DNA of 64,000 nt from Sceloporus undulatus (lineage: Eukaryota; Chordata; Lepidosauria; Squamata; Phrynosomatidae): contig NC_056524.1 in assembly GCF_019175285.1 (NCBI RefSeq), forward strand, positions 9,318,608 to 9,382,607, written 5' to 3'. Position numbers and translations under genes: made by a program. Of the stretch, positions 45,240 through 56,105 are shown one piece after another. The notes below the pieces were generated by a model. That model saw only the letters and a program-made list of their open reading frames with translations. It made no database searches and was not told the origin of the DNA. Positions within the stretch are counted from its first letter, which is position 1; each line of letters opens with the position of its first letter.

Positions 45240-45453
45240 TTTTGAGTGTTGAAAAACCCTGATGACAAGAATTCTGGATTGATGAGAATCTTCACAGTGT
45301 GAGCCCTATTTTGCACAAAATGTACATCTGGTTGTTTGGCATAGAAAACAGCTTTTTCTATGTTGAAAAAATATTTCAATACTGAAACATTAATTCTTAT
45401 GCAGAAAATGCTAGAATTGTGGATTCATTCTATGCAAAAATCACACATGGGTA

Positions 45454-45455
<2 letters not shown>
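45240..45455. repeat. Dispersed TTTTCTGTGCAGAAAA-type repeat
   Basis: GAGTGTTGAAAAACCCTGAT, GATGAGAATCTTCACAGT and TAGAAAACAGCTTTTTCTAT match the family, with a partial inverted copy ending TCTATGCAAAAATCACACAT. Confidence 0.5.
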
Positions 45456-45501
<46 letters not shown>

Positions 45502-46380
45502 GTCCTTTCCCCAAAAATGGGACTCAGAGCAGCTTACAAGATTAAAAACTATACAATTAGAAACACAGAAAAGTGTTACATTAAAACAGAATTAAAATAG
45601 TAAAACAGATTGCATGTCAAAGAATAAAATATAGTTAAATAGATAAAAGTGTTTAAAATACATTTAAAAGAATACAACACCCAAATCACTCTTTAAAAAC
45701 CTTTTGTTTTAAATTCCTGTCTTATTGGGAAGGTCTTAGTCTGCCGGCAGAAGGATGACAAAGAAGGGGCCATTCTGGCCTCCCTGGGAAGGGAGGTCCA
45801 GAATTTAGGGGCAGCTATAGAAAAGACCCTCTCTCATGTCCCCACCAACTGTGCTTTTGATGGTGATGGGACAGAGAGAAGGGCCTCTCCTGAGGATCTC
45901 AGAGACTGGGCTGGCTCATACAAGGAGATACGGTCTGCCAAACAGCAATGACCCGAGCTATATAGGGCATTATATGTCATAGCCAGCACTTTGAATTGTA
46001 CCCGGAACCTGTCCCCATTAACAGCCTTGGTCACTGATCTTTGAACCAGCTGAGGTTTCTGAACACTTTCCAAAAGCATCCCCACCTAGAGCGCTTTATG
46101 GTAGTCCAAACGGGATGTAACCAAGGCATGTACCACTGTGGCCATATCAGATGTCTCAAGGAATGGGCACAGTTGGCACAAAAGCTTTAAATGTGCCAAA
46201 GCACTCCTGGTCACTGCACTGATCTAGGCCTCCAGGTTCAAGGATGAATCCAGGAGTACTCCAAACTGCAAACCTGCGTCTTCTAACACAGGCTGAATCC
46301 CTATTTCCTACTTGGTCTCGGCTGGATTAAGTTTCAATTTGTTTGCCCTCATCCAGTCCACTTTCTGCACCGAAAACAGC
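45456..46380 (-). mobile_element. L2 LINE 3' fragment (subfamily B)
   Basis: Minus strand. An (ATT)n tail at 45461-45500 and a CTCTGAGTCCCATTTTTGGG end. The coding part includes KPQLVQRSVTKAV, FRVQFKVLAMTYNALYSSG and, upstream, WMRANKLKLNPAETK (near 46345). The frame is broken. Confidence 0.85.
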
Positions 46381-47540
46381 ATTTGCTGCAGAGCAACAGG
46401 ATCTTCTGTAGAGACCCCTTGGTCTCCAGAGACTTTAGCCATGTGATTGGGGAGACCCCTGCAATGTGAACAAGGGGTCCCGCTATCTTCTTTACTCATG
46501 GCCGAGCCCACCATGAAGAAAAGTGGCAGTATGCTGGGCAGCCTGTCCACAGAGTTGGCAGGTCCTGGTAAAAATGGTACCAAACTGTGTTTTTTTTGTT
46601 TTTTGTTTTTGTTTTTGCTTCCTTAACCCACACAAGTCATCTTTACACAAAAGGGATAGATATTTCTACCTGCTCTTTCTGTTCACAATATTAGCAGACA
46701 TGGCAGACAATGATCTCTCCCCCCCCCCCCCAACCATTGATAGTTCATTGAATTTTTCTTCTGCTGCCTAATTCATTTTCCATTGATCTAGTTAAAGAGC
46801 TTGAAGCCACTAATGTACATGCACTCAAACCAGTCTTGCTTAATTCACTCATTTAGCAAGGGAGGCTAAACTGATTTCAAGAAAGGTTCCAGTGATAGGA
46901 GTGCCGGAATGTTATGGATTTGCACCAGTTTATCCAGATCTGATTAACACCCATTTTCTGAGTGTAGTGCACTTTTTTTACCTCGAACAGGCAAGGTCTA
47001 ATTCAGTTTATTAGGAAAATTAATGCAGTTCTTTCTCTGTGTTGTTTTTGTAAAAAAAAAAGATTCAAGCTACAATTTGTTGGAAAGCTCTGTGTAAATG
47101 GTGTGATAGTATTCAGTGCAGGACAGCATTCTCTCTCCAAATGAGGACTCATCATGCCTGTTGATAAGTCGAATACATTTTGGAACATTAAGAGGGCTCT
47201 AATTCAATTGCTACTCCATTCATTTTTAAAGCACTTAAGGCATTTCTCCTCCTGATTTGTTGTGGCAGCTGCGATCCACATGGAATAGATGCATTGTTTG
47301 GTTTAGATTCAGAGGTGGAGTGTCAACAGGCCATCAGTGTTGTCAAGGGACCAACCATCTGTTCTGCTGGATGGTGCTTCAGAGTGTTTTCACCACCTGC
47401 ATTTATTTTACTAAATGGAGTACTTATATGATCACATTAAAACACACAAAACAATCTTAGACGTAACTTGTTACAAGCAATCAATTACTTCCATAGTTTG
47501 GAAAAATTACTTTTTGAGCTACAACTCCCCAAATATCTTA
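46381..47540. other. No gene seen
   Basis: T-rich run near 46590-46615 and a C run near 46720-46731. Unique-looking otherwise. Confidence 0.45.
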
Positions 47541-47541
47541 G

Positions 47542-47766
47542 GTTGTATCCACACTGCAGAAATAAAGCTGTCGGACACCACTTTAACTGCCATGACTCTA
47601 TCCTATAGAATCCTTGGAGTTGTAGTTTGATGAGGCCTCAGACCTTGCTGACAGATCAGGCCGAATATCTCACCAAACTACAAATCCCAGGATTCCACAG
47701 ATGGAGCCATGGCATTTAAAGTGGTATCAAGCTGCTTTATTTCTGCAGTGTGGAAGAGCTGCTACC
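47542..47766. mobile_element. Palindromic MITE of the CACTGCAGAA family
   Basis: GTTGTATCCACACTGCAGAA at the left pairs with TTTCTGCAGTGTGGAAGAGC at the right; the centre keeps AACTACAAATCCCAGGATTC. A possible TAG duplication flanks it. Non-coding. Confidence 0.72.
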
Positions 47767-47934
47767 TAGTAAGGGCAATGGGCATAATGGTTGGAGTATT
47801 CTAGCAATTACAGGTTAAAAAAGCAACAGGATTTCTTAGGTACTTAATTCCTTTTAATTCCTTTTCCCAATCACATAATAAAATATCATAGTAACAAAGG
47901 AAGCTTCTACAGTATTTGTAATTACAGGATTGTG

Positions 47935-48124
47935 GCCTCTTTGAATGGTGGAGGGAGAATGAATGGGGCCTGCACCTCCGGCACACGCCTGCATGCCCCT
48001 ATGCACCCACACATCCCCACACACCCGTGCCTATATTCAAACCAATGGGGCTTGAATATAGGCAAAACTCCATTTTCACGAGGGTGTCTGGAATGGATCC
48101 CCTGCGAAAAAGGAGGGGTGACTG
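47935..48124. mobile_element. Tigger/pogo-like element, one end preserved
   Basis: Right end CGAAAAAGGAGGGGTGACTG followed by TA. Inner text TATATTCAAACCAATGGGGC and CTCCATTTTCACGAGGGTGT is family-typical. The left end is not resolved. Confidence 0.6.
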
Positions 48125-48126
48125 TA

Positions 48127-49147
48127 TATTTTTAGTGCTCACCTTGCTGGCCTTGGTTCAATAGTATAACTCATTCATGAAGTTTCTTGGAGGGGAACAG
48201 CAAATGTGGTAGACTTGTGGTGGAAGGATTCTTTTAAAGGTTTCAAAAGCTTTATAAGGATCCTCCATTTTGGAGTGGGGGCAAGCTGCTGAGTAAATAG
48301 CCACATTTTTCTAAAATGCGGTCTTGATAAATTACATACGATAATTTATTTTTAACCTCACTTTGTGCATGCCTTCTTGATTTTCTAGTTATTCAAACTC
48401 CACCCCACCTCCTTTTTCTGTTAAAATTGGTTTCAAGACATGAGTCTTGAATTGAGGCATGACCTGAAAGTATCTTGCAAGGACTTGAGACTTGAAGGTA
48501 GAGACTTGAGTCTTAACTTGACACTTGAATATATCACTGGTAGCTTTGTAGTAACTGTTTCACTTATTTTACAACTATTGTAGCATGTAATGACTATTTT
48601 AGTTATTTTTAAGAAACTGCAAAGAGTTACTTTCTTAAAAGTTTGAAACTACTTTGGAGGCAGCTTTGGATTGTAATTAATTACTTTTGAAAAGTAACCA
48701 TGTGAGCTCTGAGAAACACACACACAGAGTATGCTTTGATGGCTTTTGTTCTGCTTCTTTTCTATTTCCTCAGTTCAGATTTCCCTTGGAGAAAGCCAGA
48801 GTTACATATAATACTTCCCTACTGCTACTGAGACAAATAACAACTTTTGCAAAGGGGAAGGAATTAACCACTATTTTATCAGTACTGTAACCTGAACTGA
48901 AATATCCTCTCCCTTGGCTTCATTTTACATGAGATCCCATCACAGATCTCATCATCTGCTTCCATTGAGACTTTCCTGATGCAATGCACACACCTTTAAT
49001 ATGGGTTAGAGTGCTGGCTCTTTTTAGCACATTTAGAAGAAATGAGGCAGATTTTGTTCTCCTCCATGACCACCCTGAAGCTTTGGCGATAAAGGAGAGT
49101 TCAGTGTTCCACTAAAATAAATGGATGAAATAATACATGAGATTAAG
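48127..49147. other. No gene seen
   Basis: Unique-looking; short chance ORFs only. Confidence 0.45.
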
Positions 49148-49410
49148 GAGATTAGCGCACAGCTAAAAGAAGTGATTTACCACTGCCTAATTCAATTCAA
49201 ATTCAGGATACCTCTGGATTTTATCACATGGATAAAATCCCAGCTTTGAAAAGAGGCGGGCTGAACTCGGATTCTAGCAGGTTGTTACCCAGGATGCACC
49301 TGCGTGGTGGTGATGGTGGCAAAAATCCATGCAATAAAATCTGGATGTATCCCGAATTCGAGTTGAATTTGGCAGTGGTAAATTGATTTTTTAAAATGTG
49401 CGCTAATCTC
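49148..49410. mobile_element. Inverted-repeat MITE, GAGATTAGCGCACA ends
   Basis: Left GAGATTAGCGCACAGCTAAA and GTGATTTACCACTGCCTAAT; the right reverse-complements to GAGATTAGCGCACATTTTAA and ATTTACCACTGCCAAATTCA. Arms of about 80 bp. No clear target duplication; non-coding. Confidence 0.75.
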
Positions 49411-49591
49411 CAAAGACAATTATAAATAACTAAATAAAATTACAGTAAGAAATATTGTAACAAGGAAGTGAATTCCTCAAAGCAATTTTGAGAATTACTG
49501 CAATATTTAACATGGTTGATGTCCAAACATCCCCATTGTTTTGTCGCTGTTCAAAATTATTTCGAGAGTGTTTACTAACTTAGACAAATAT

Positions 49592-49840
49592 ATTGTTACT
49601 GTGTGATTTCAGATAGTTTTTGGCTTATGGTGACCCAAAGAGGCAAGACTATTACAGGGTTTTCTTGGCAAGATTTCTTCAGAAGGGGTTTTCCTTTTGC
49701 TTTCCTCTGAGGTTTAGAGGGTGTGACTTGCCCAAAGTCACCCAGTGGGTCAGAATGGCTGAATGAGGATTATGACCCTGATTGCCAGAGTCACAATCAA
49801 ATCATAGTACTCAAACCACTATACCATACTGACTCTCAGG
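49592..49840 (-). mobile_element. Sauria SINE
   Basis: Minus strand. Head near 49835 (AGTATGGTATAGTGGTTTGA), body GACCCACTGGGTGACTTTGG, then AGAAAACCCTGTAATAGTCT and the GGTCACCATAAGCCAAAAAC tail. Confidence 0.85.
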
Positions 49841-49889
49841 CTAATATATTATCACTGGAGAATTCATGTTCATTAACCCTGCTTTATGG

Positions 49890-50030
49890 CCAATCTACCA
49901 TGGGATTTTCTTGACAATATTTTTTTTCAGAAGGGACTTTTTTCTGAGGCCAAAAGAGTGTGACATGGCTGAGCAGGGATTTCTCTCAGTGTCTAATCCA
50001 ACACTCAGACCAGTACACTTACAGAGGCTC
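49890..50030 (-). mobile_element. Second, decayed Sauria SINE fragment
   Basis: CCATGGGATTTTCTTGACAA, AAAGAGTGTGACATGGCTGA and TCTAATCCAACACTCAGACC follow SINE order on the minus strand; more diverged than its neighbour. Confidence 0.6.
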
Positions 50031-50888
50031 AAATGAAATCCCTGTGCATTTTCCCCTTTTACATTTCAAAGATTGACCCTCCTCCTACTACTTTCAAATC
50101 ATGTCATTTTCAGCATTCTTGGACATGTTAGATCTCTTGGATCATATTTCTTCTTAATTCCACTAAGTGAATTTGCTTGAAACCTGAAGAACTTTTGCTT
50201 TACCCCAAATAAAAATTCCTCCAAACCTTCCCTGCTGCTCAGTCAGGTGGCACTGAAGGCTTTGAGAGAACCAGGGAATGGGATTTTTCCTTCTGTGCTT
50301 TTCTCACATTAACCTGTATTTCTCCATCTTAGCTATACCAAATTGTTTTCAATGATATATCATTAAATACCAAAGTCAGAATCATTAATGTCATGGTAGT
50401 TTTATGTACACTTGTGGCAGGTGGACAGTGAAGAAAGTGGAATCGTAGAACCAGAGGTGGAAGAGACCACAGGGGCAATCAAGTCCAACCCCATTCTGCC
50501 ATGCAGGAATACACAACCAAAGCACCCCAACAGATGGCCATCCAGCCTCTGTTTAAAAACCTCCACCACATACTTAGGCAACGTATTCCGCTGTCGAACA
50601 GCTTTTACTGTCAGGAAGTTCCTCCTAATGTTTAAGTTGAATATCTTCCTGTAGCTTGCATCCACTGTTCCTGGTCCTATTCTCTGCAGCAGCAGAAAAC
50701 AAGCTTGCTCCATCCTTAATATGACACCCCTTTCAATATTGAAACAGGGCTGTCATGTCACCTCTTAACTTTTTCTTCTCCAGGCTAAACATACCCAGCT
50801 TCATAAGCCACTCCTGATATGGAATGGAGCCCTGGTGGTTAAATGCTTGTACTGCAACCACTCACTCACAAACCACAAGGTTTGTGAG

Positions 50889-50996
50889 ATTTTGGCTTAT
50901 GGTGACCTGAAGATAAGATTATTATAGGGTTTTCTTAACAAGATTTCTTCAGCAGGGGTTTGTGTTTGCCATCCTCTGAGGTTTAGAGTGTTTGAC
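50889..50996 (-). mobile_element. Sauria SINE 3' fragment inside the SINE
   Basis: TTTTGGCTTATGGTGACCTG, GGGTTTTCTTAACAAGATTT and CATCCTCTGAGGTTTAGAGT in SINE order; 5'-truncated. TTGTGAG is repeated on both sides (50882-50888, 50997-51003). Confidence 0.82.
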
Positions 50997-51094
50997 TTGT
51001 GAGTTCAATCCCAGCCAGGGGTTCAGGGTTGACAACCTGACATACTTCTGAGGTTGCTGAAATGAGTACCCAGCTTGTTGGGGGCAATTAGCTT

Positions 51095-51483
51095 ATTTAT
51101 TTATTTATTTATTTATTTATGGCATTTATACCCGCCCTTCAGCCCTAATGGCTATCAGAGCGGCTTACAATTATTATTTTTAATAAGACGGTTCCCTGCC
51201 CTCAGGCTTACAATCTAAAAGACACGACACAAAAGGAGAAGGGAATGGTGGTGGGAAAGGAGATGAGGTCCAGTGGTTATTCTCTCCCTCTGAGGCCTAG
51301 ACCAAGGCAGATGGATTGGAGGGAGGGCGCTCTATCTTCAGGCTAGCCCTGGTGGACCTAGCCTGCCTCTCTCTCCCTCAAGATGGTGGATGAAGGGAAG
51401 GATTGTCTTCTTCGAGGCAGGCCTGTTGGAGGTAGCCTGACTGTCTCTCCCTGAAGATGGTGGATGAAGTGAGGGCTTGTCTT
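51095..51483 (-). mobile_element. L2-type 3' end fragment inside the SINE
   Basis: Minus strand. A TTTA tail, GGCATTTATACCCGCCCTTC and TATCAGAGCGGCTTACAAT, then CTGCCCTCAGGCTTACAATC. At its 5' side a segment of about 75 bp (AAGATGGTGGATGAAG...) occurs twice in tandem. Confidence 0.65.
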
Positions 51484-51809
51484 CTTACAGTTGTAAACTA
51501 CTTAGAGACTGCTCAGTGTGGTATGAAGTGGTATATAAATGAAACTGCTAGCGCTAATGGTTTCCAGCTCTTTCACCATTTTGGTTGCCCTCCTCTGGAC
51601 ATGCTCCAGCTTGTCAAAACCCTTTTTGAACTGTGGTGCCCAGAAATGGACACAATATTCCAGAAGAGATCTGACCAAAACAGAATAGAGGGATACTATT
51701 ACTTCACTTCATCTAGATGCCGTACGTCTATTGATACAGCCTAGAATTGCATTGGTTTTCTTAGCTGCTGTATCAAATTGTGACTCATGTTCAGCTTATG
51801 GTATACTAA

Positions 51810-52091
51810 GGCGGGTTACACACCACCAAAAAGTACGTGCTTGGCACGTATTAGAGTTAGGAAGGGGTGTCCTTTCCGGACGCTTAGCGTCCGCACATCA
51901 TGGTGCGGAAATGATGCTGTAAGTGCACCATTGGCACCTTGCGGCGTCATAACCTCGCCGCAAAATGAACCGGCTTTTTGTGGGTTCTTTTTGCTGCGCA
52001 GGGGAACCACACAGTTTGTCCGCTGCAGTTCCTTGATGCAGCAAACACGGGTGCTGGCAGAGTGCCCTCTTTGGATGCTCTGTAAAGTGCC
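51810..52091. mobile_element. DNA transposon with 3-bp TSD (TAA) inside CR1
   Basis: Left GGCGGGTTACACACC; right reverse-complements to GGCACTTTACAGAGC. TAA flanks both ends (51807-51809, 52092-52094), and removing it restores CR1 order. Inner CGCTTAGCGTCCGCACATCA and GTGGGTTCTTTTTGCTGCGC are shared with 10535-10900 and 26605-26914. Confidence 0.82.
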
Positions 52092-52154
52092 TAAGACTGC
52101 CAGATCCCTTTCACATGTACTGCAGTCAAACTAGGTGTTACCCATCCTATATCT

Positions 52155-52270
52155 ATGGGGTAAGTACTATCCCAGAAGACAAGATCAGAATTCAAAATGA
52201 CTTCAACAGATTAGAAACCTGGGCCAAATTTAACGAAGTGAATTTCAACAGGGAAAAACTTGAAAGAAAA
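52155..52270 (+). mobile_element. CR1 coding fragment in opposite orientation
   Basis: Encodes IPEDKIRIQNDFNRLETWAK then FNEVNFNREK, matching the post-catalytic region of CR1 RT (compare TPEDRIKIQSDLNRLESWAK in the 12781-15025 copy), but on the plus strand, abutting minus-strand CR1. Confidence 0.8.
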
Positions 52271-52344
52271 TTGATGCATTTGAAATGGGGTGTTGGAGGG
52301 AACTTCTACAGATACTATTGACCACTCAATGGTCAATGAATGAG

Positions 52345-52655
52345 TCCTGGAACAATTCAGCCAAAGCTCTCCTTAGAAGCCAAGGTGACTAAACAGAGGC
52401 TGCTGAACTTTGGACTTATCATGAGACACTGGAAAAGGGGATAGAGTGAAAGATAGAGTGGGACACTGCTTGACAGAGTGGGAGGCAGTGGGGAAAGAGA
52501 CAGACTGCATTATAACTGGATCGATTCCATCAAAGAAGCTGCATCCTGAGTTTCCAACACTTGAACGGGGCTCCTAATGACTAAGGCTCTTGGAGGTCCA
52601 TTATTCATAGCATCACCATACGTTGAAGTCAACTTGAAACAAGTAACAACATCAA
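52345..52655 (+). mobile_element. BovB (RTE) LINE 3' fragment
   Basis: CCTTAGAAGCCAAGGTGACT, TTGGACTTATCATGAGACAC, TGGATCGATTCCATCAAAGA and the tail CATACGTTGAAGTCAACTTG; degraded coding text of the RTE C-terminus. Confidence 0.78.
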
Positions 52656-52659
52656 GCTC

Positions 52660-53125
52660 TGCCCAGTGTAAGCATCCTCCATTACCACATCCTAGACACT
52701 GGGTGGGTCAACATTGGTCAGAATACTTTGGGCTGCCCTGGAATATTCTGGCCCCAAAGTTGTCCTCAATTCCTCCCCGTTACCTCTGCATTCCAGAGGT
52801 GTTGAGTGGGTGTCTGCACAATCGCTGCTGGCATGGGTCATTCCATCTGAAGTCCAAAACAAGGGGCTCAGAATCAATTCCATGGTGGAGTACCTCACTG
52901 TGACCTCAGAGGAGTGACTCACACCAGTGGCATTGGCAGGCAGCACAGCGGGATGATGTGTAAACAGAGTGCTCTGGATTTTCTGGGAAGATCTGGAGTA
53001 AAAGGTAGGTTTTTAAAAGTGGATTATGGGAGGGATGGCCTGGATTTACTGCCCTTCCAACACGTAAACAGTCCACAGTCAATAGTGTGGACAGGATGAC
53101 ACAAGGGTGGGGAGACACAGCTGCA
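52660..53125. mobile_element. Possible DNA transposon related to 32438-32795
   Basis: Shares the CAGTGGCATTGGCAGGCAGC / AGCACAGCGGGATGATGTGT stretch with 32630-32700. GGATTTACTGCCCTTCC and TCAATAGTGTGGACAGGATG are further blocks. Ends not resolved. Confidence 0.4.
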
Positions 53126-53226
53126 GATGGCCCATATAAACATGCTTTATGCTTCTAAGAATTTCTTTCAGCAGCAGTCATACTAAGACAAGCAGCTAAA
53201 AACAAAGCCAAAAAACAAACAAACCC

Positions 53227-53228
<2 letters not shown>

Positions 53229-53270
<42 letters not shown>
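53229..53270. repeat. (AC)n microsatellite
   Basis: About 20 uninterrupted AC units. Confidence 0.96.
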
Positions 53271-53714
53271 AACATCCTCTAAATCATTATGGCTGGTTGT
53301 ACACTTTTTTCTTTCTTTTTGCCAGAGATGATGGACAGCCCATATGCACTGTCTGATATGCCCAGCTAATTACACTGATGTTCAGCTGCACTCTCCTGTT
53401 AAGGACCTGTCAGCATTTTCTTATTTGTTGGGTTTCGAGTGTAGTTGTAAGGAAATCAATTCTGGGCTGAGTCTTGACATGCCAGGCTATGCACTCAAGA
53501 GGCATCAAACATCTGCTAAATACAGCACATAAACAGCCATTTCTATTACAAAGTGCAGAATGGGAGGGGTGGGAAGGAGGTTTACACTGGGCAGCAACAC
53601 AATATGCTATCGTCGCTTTTAACAAGTAGGATATTTTAGCAAAGATTGTTCTTTTTTCTTCTTTTTGCTGCTATTGTATAGGGAATGTTTTCAAGATAGC
53701 CATCTCCAACTAGA
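53271..53714. other. No gene seen
   Basis: Chance ORFs only; no repeat recognised. Confidence 0.45.
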
Positions 53715-53715
53715 T

Positions 53716-53927
53716 TACCGCACTACACTCTTATAGCACTGCGATTCCACTTTCACTGCTCTGGCTGCCTCCTGTTGCATGCTGGGATTTGCGGTTCAAG
53801 GAGAGGGATTTAGAATTCTCAGTCAGAGAGCTTTTGGGCCTCATGGAACTACAAATCCCAAAATGCAACAGGAGGCAGCCAGAGCAGTAAAAGTGGAATA
53901 GCAGCACTATAAGAGTGTAGTGCAGTA
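53716..53927. mobile_element. Palindromic MITE, TACNGCACTACACTCTTATAG ends
   Basis: Left TACCGCACTACACTCTTATA and GCTCTGGCTGCCTCCTGTTG; right pairs with CAACAGGAGGCAGCCAGAGC and ATAAGAGTGTAGTGCAGTA. AGAT flanks both ends (4 bp). Arms of about 95 bp; non-coding. Confidence 0.78.
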
Positions 53928-54054
53928 AGATACCAGGATGGAGCAGATTAGAGTAAGGATAAGTAAGATTATACCCAAAGGAAGGAACTGGCAGAATACT
54001 ATAGATGTCTTACAGAATTTATATGAGCTCCCACTTTTTTCATGTTTCAGTACT

Positions 54055-54720
54055 TTGTTGTAATTTGCAATCAAGTTGACTTTGACTTCTGATGACCCTG
54101 GGGTGAATGAGACAACTCCATGAGCCCTTGTCATCAATAGCCTTGCACAGGTCTTGCAAACTCAGGGATGTGGCTTCCTTGACTAAGGGGCGAAACTGAC
54201 CAGCACAATACGCCATCTTGGGGGCTGCATAGGGGCATGATGTTTAGATGACACATGCCCTGACATCGCCCCAACCTGGTGTCAGCACTGCCCACTTGCC
54301 CAGATGGTGGGCAGTGTTGCAGCGCTCTGGTGGTGTGGTGTTTATACACTGCATGCCATAAGAGCGCTAAAAAGCCACCATGGCGGAGGAGCAGCATTTT
54401 CTGCTCCATTTTGTGCCGGAAAAAAGCTGGATTGGAGCTGTGGCGTGCAGTTGCTGCAGCCCCGATCCGGCCCCCAAAGAGGCAGCATCAAGCCGCCCCT
54501 TTCAGCCCTAAGTTTATTCACGTAGTATGTTCTCCTTTTCCTACTGTCCTCCACCTTTATGAGTATTGTCACATTTTCCAATGAGTCACATCATCTCATG
54601 GTATGTCCACAGTATAACAGGATCAGTTTAATAATCTTTGCTTCTAGTTGAGAGTTCAGGCTTGATTTGCTCTAAGACCTATTCATTTGTCTTTTTGTCT
54701 TTTTCACACTCCTCCAGCAT
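54055..54720 (-). mobile_element. BovB (RTE) LINE 3' part, split by a DNA transposon
   Basis: Minus strand. 54055-54183 holds CAATCAAGTTGACTTTGACT and ATGAGCCCTTGTCATCAATA; 54512-54720 resumes with AATGAGTCACATCATCTCAT, TCTAGTTGAGAGTTCAGGCT and CACTCCTCCAGCAT. The element at 54187-54508 separates them. Confidence 0.82.
54187..54508. mobile_element. DNA transposon with TAA duplication, GGGGCRAAAC group
   Basis: Left GGGGCGAAACTGACC; right reverse-complements to GGGCTGAAAGGGGCGGC. TAA at 54184-54186 and 54509-54511. GTTTAGATGACACATGCCCT and GTTGCTGCAGCCCCGATCCG are shared with 17476-18049. Non-coding. Confidence 0.78.
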
Positions 54721-54724
54721 GGCA

Positions 54725-55560
54725 TTTTTTTTTAAAAAAAATCTTCTTTACGAAAACACAACCACATAACTTTTTAAACACATATCTAAAAACAACATAC
54801 ATAACAACAGAACTACAAACCCAACTAAAAGACAAAACCAAAACCAAAAAAAATACTAACACCACTGACTTCCCACTCCCAAACTGATGATTATATTCCA
54901 CTGCTACTAAACATTTAAATACGATATTATATTTATGCTTCTGCATGGAAGAAGGAGACTCCACCATTGAAGAAGGAGTTGTGCTCTGTTTAATTTATGA
55001 AGCCTAAAACAGATATACAGCCCCAGTGAGAATGCAAAAAAGTAAAGAAATTCCCAATCTTTCTTAAAATTGTTCAAAGATTTCTCCCTAATCCACATTG
55101 TCAAGTTACCCATTTCAAGCAAGTTCAATTATCTTCATTAGCCAGTATTCTTTTATTGGGGTCACAACAGCTTTCCATCTTTTACACACACAGTTCTGGC
55201 CATGGCAATCCTATATTGTATTTAACATTCCAACAATAAAAGTACCAGTTTCAACTGTATTTTAACTTTAAAAATATAATCCAGAGTTAAGTAAATTTGA
55301 GTCCAATATCTTCATCATTCATCACAAGCCTGCCACATGTGGTAAAAAACCTCACATTTCAGATGGGTTGGATCTCTTCCGTTAAGCTTTTTTCACTTTC
55401 CCACCAATACATAGGTATAGAAAATATGGCTAGGATGTTTCTGATTTTTGTATATCTTTCTGTTTAGCACATGTGTTTTAAATGCTGTCTCATCCTGCTT
55501 CCATGCACAAAGCTACTTTCTATGATATTTCAACAACACACTTTATAGTTCTTATAACAC
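54725..55560 (-). mobile_element. L1-like LINE, ORF2 C-terminus and 3' end, decayed
   Basis: Minus strand. Around 55330-55365 the text gives KCEVFYHMWQACD, like the cysteine/histidine motif of L1 ORF2. Further on, MGNLTMWIREKSLNNFKKDW and EFLYFFAFSLG (55110-54990) resemble the end of lizard-type L1 ORF2. A very A-rich 3' end (as read on the minus strand, T/A-rich) follows. The frame is not continuous. Confidence 0.6.
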
Positions 55561-55954
55561 GCCTCCAGCAGACATCAACAGTGGGTTTGTTCATACAAGA
55601 ATGTCTCTCATGTATGGAAAGTGACATGATAATTATGTACTGCTTTCTCTTATAGGGAATTTTGGAAGAAGATATTAAGAATTCTGCCTATGGAAAAGAA
55701 AACATATTTTATCACAACATGATAATAAAAAAATGAGCATCCAAGCATTTCAAGACCTAAAGGTATTTCCATGAAAAAAATAAAATAAAACTGATGACAA
55801 TTTTTTAGAAAGAGATCTCTGGATTTCTCAAATTCAGTGTAGAGTGATCAGGAAGGAGGTTGTTTATCTGATATTTGTTGTTTATTTGAGGTTGATTATT
55901 TGATGATATTGCTATTTGATGGCCGAATCCCACTTCTCAATTGGCTAGCACAAC
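55561..55954. other. No gene seen
   Basis: AT-rich, unique-looking; possibly a continuation of the degraded L1. Confidence 0.35.
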
Positions 55955-56105
55955 TGTCTTGTAAGGCTATGGTTCCCAACATTTGGTCCTCAGGATATTT
56001 TGTACTTCAGCTCCCATAATTCCTGACTGTTGGCTAAGGCAGCTGGGACTTCTGGGATCTGAAATCCAAAACAAACAGAGGACCAAATACTGTGGGAGCC
56101 AATGC
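55955..56105. mobile_element. Palindromic hAT-like MITE
   Basis: TTTGGTCCTCAGGATATTTT and GTACTTCAGCTCCCATAATT at the left pair with TGGGATCTGAAATCCAAAAC and AGAGGACCAAATACTG at the right. Same family as 63135-63280. Confidence 0.65.

Larger units (their letters stand above)
50828..51555 (+). mobile_element. tRNA-derived SINE with L2-like tail, itself interrupted twice
   Basis: Head AGCCCTGGTGGTTAAATGCT; B-box-like GAGTTCAATCCCAGCC; body GAGTACCCAGCTTGTTGGGG; tail CACTTAGAGACT-like text then GTGGTATATAAATGAAACTG. AATGG flanks it (50823-50827, 51556-51560). Insertions at 50889-50996 and about 51095-51483 break it. Confidence 0.82.
50440..52170 (-). mobile_element. CR1 LINE 3' part carrying several nested insertions
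   Basis: CR1 pieces on the minus strand at 50440-50822, 51556-51806 and 52092-52170 are continuous in CR1 order. Their text parallels the copy at 12781-15025: CCATCCAGCCTCTGTTTAAA, ACAAGCTTGCTCCATCCTTA, GGACACAATATTCCAGAAGA, GCATTGGTTTTCTTAGCTGC, GATCCCTTTCACATG. The gaps are filled by a SINE (50828-51555) and a DNA transposon (51810-52091). Confidence 0.88.
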
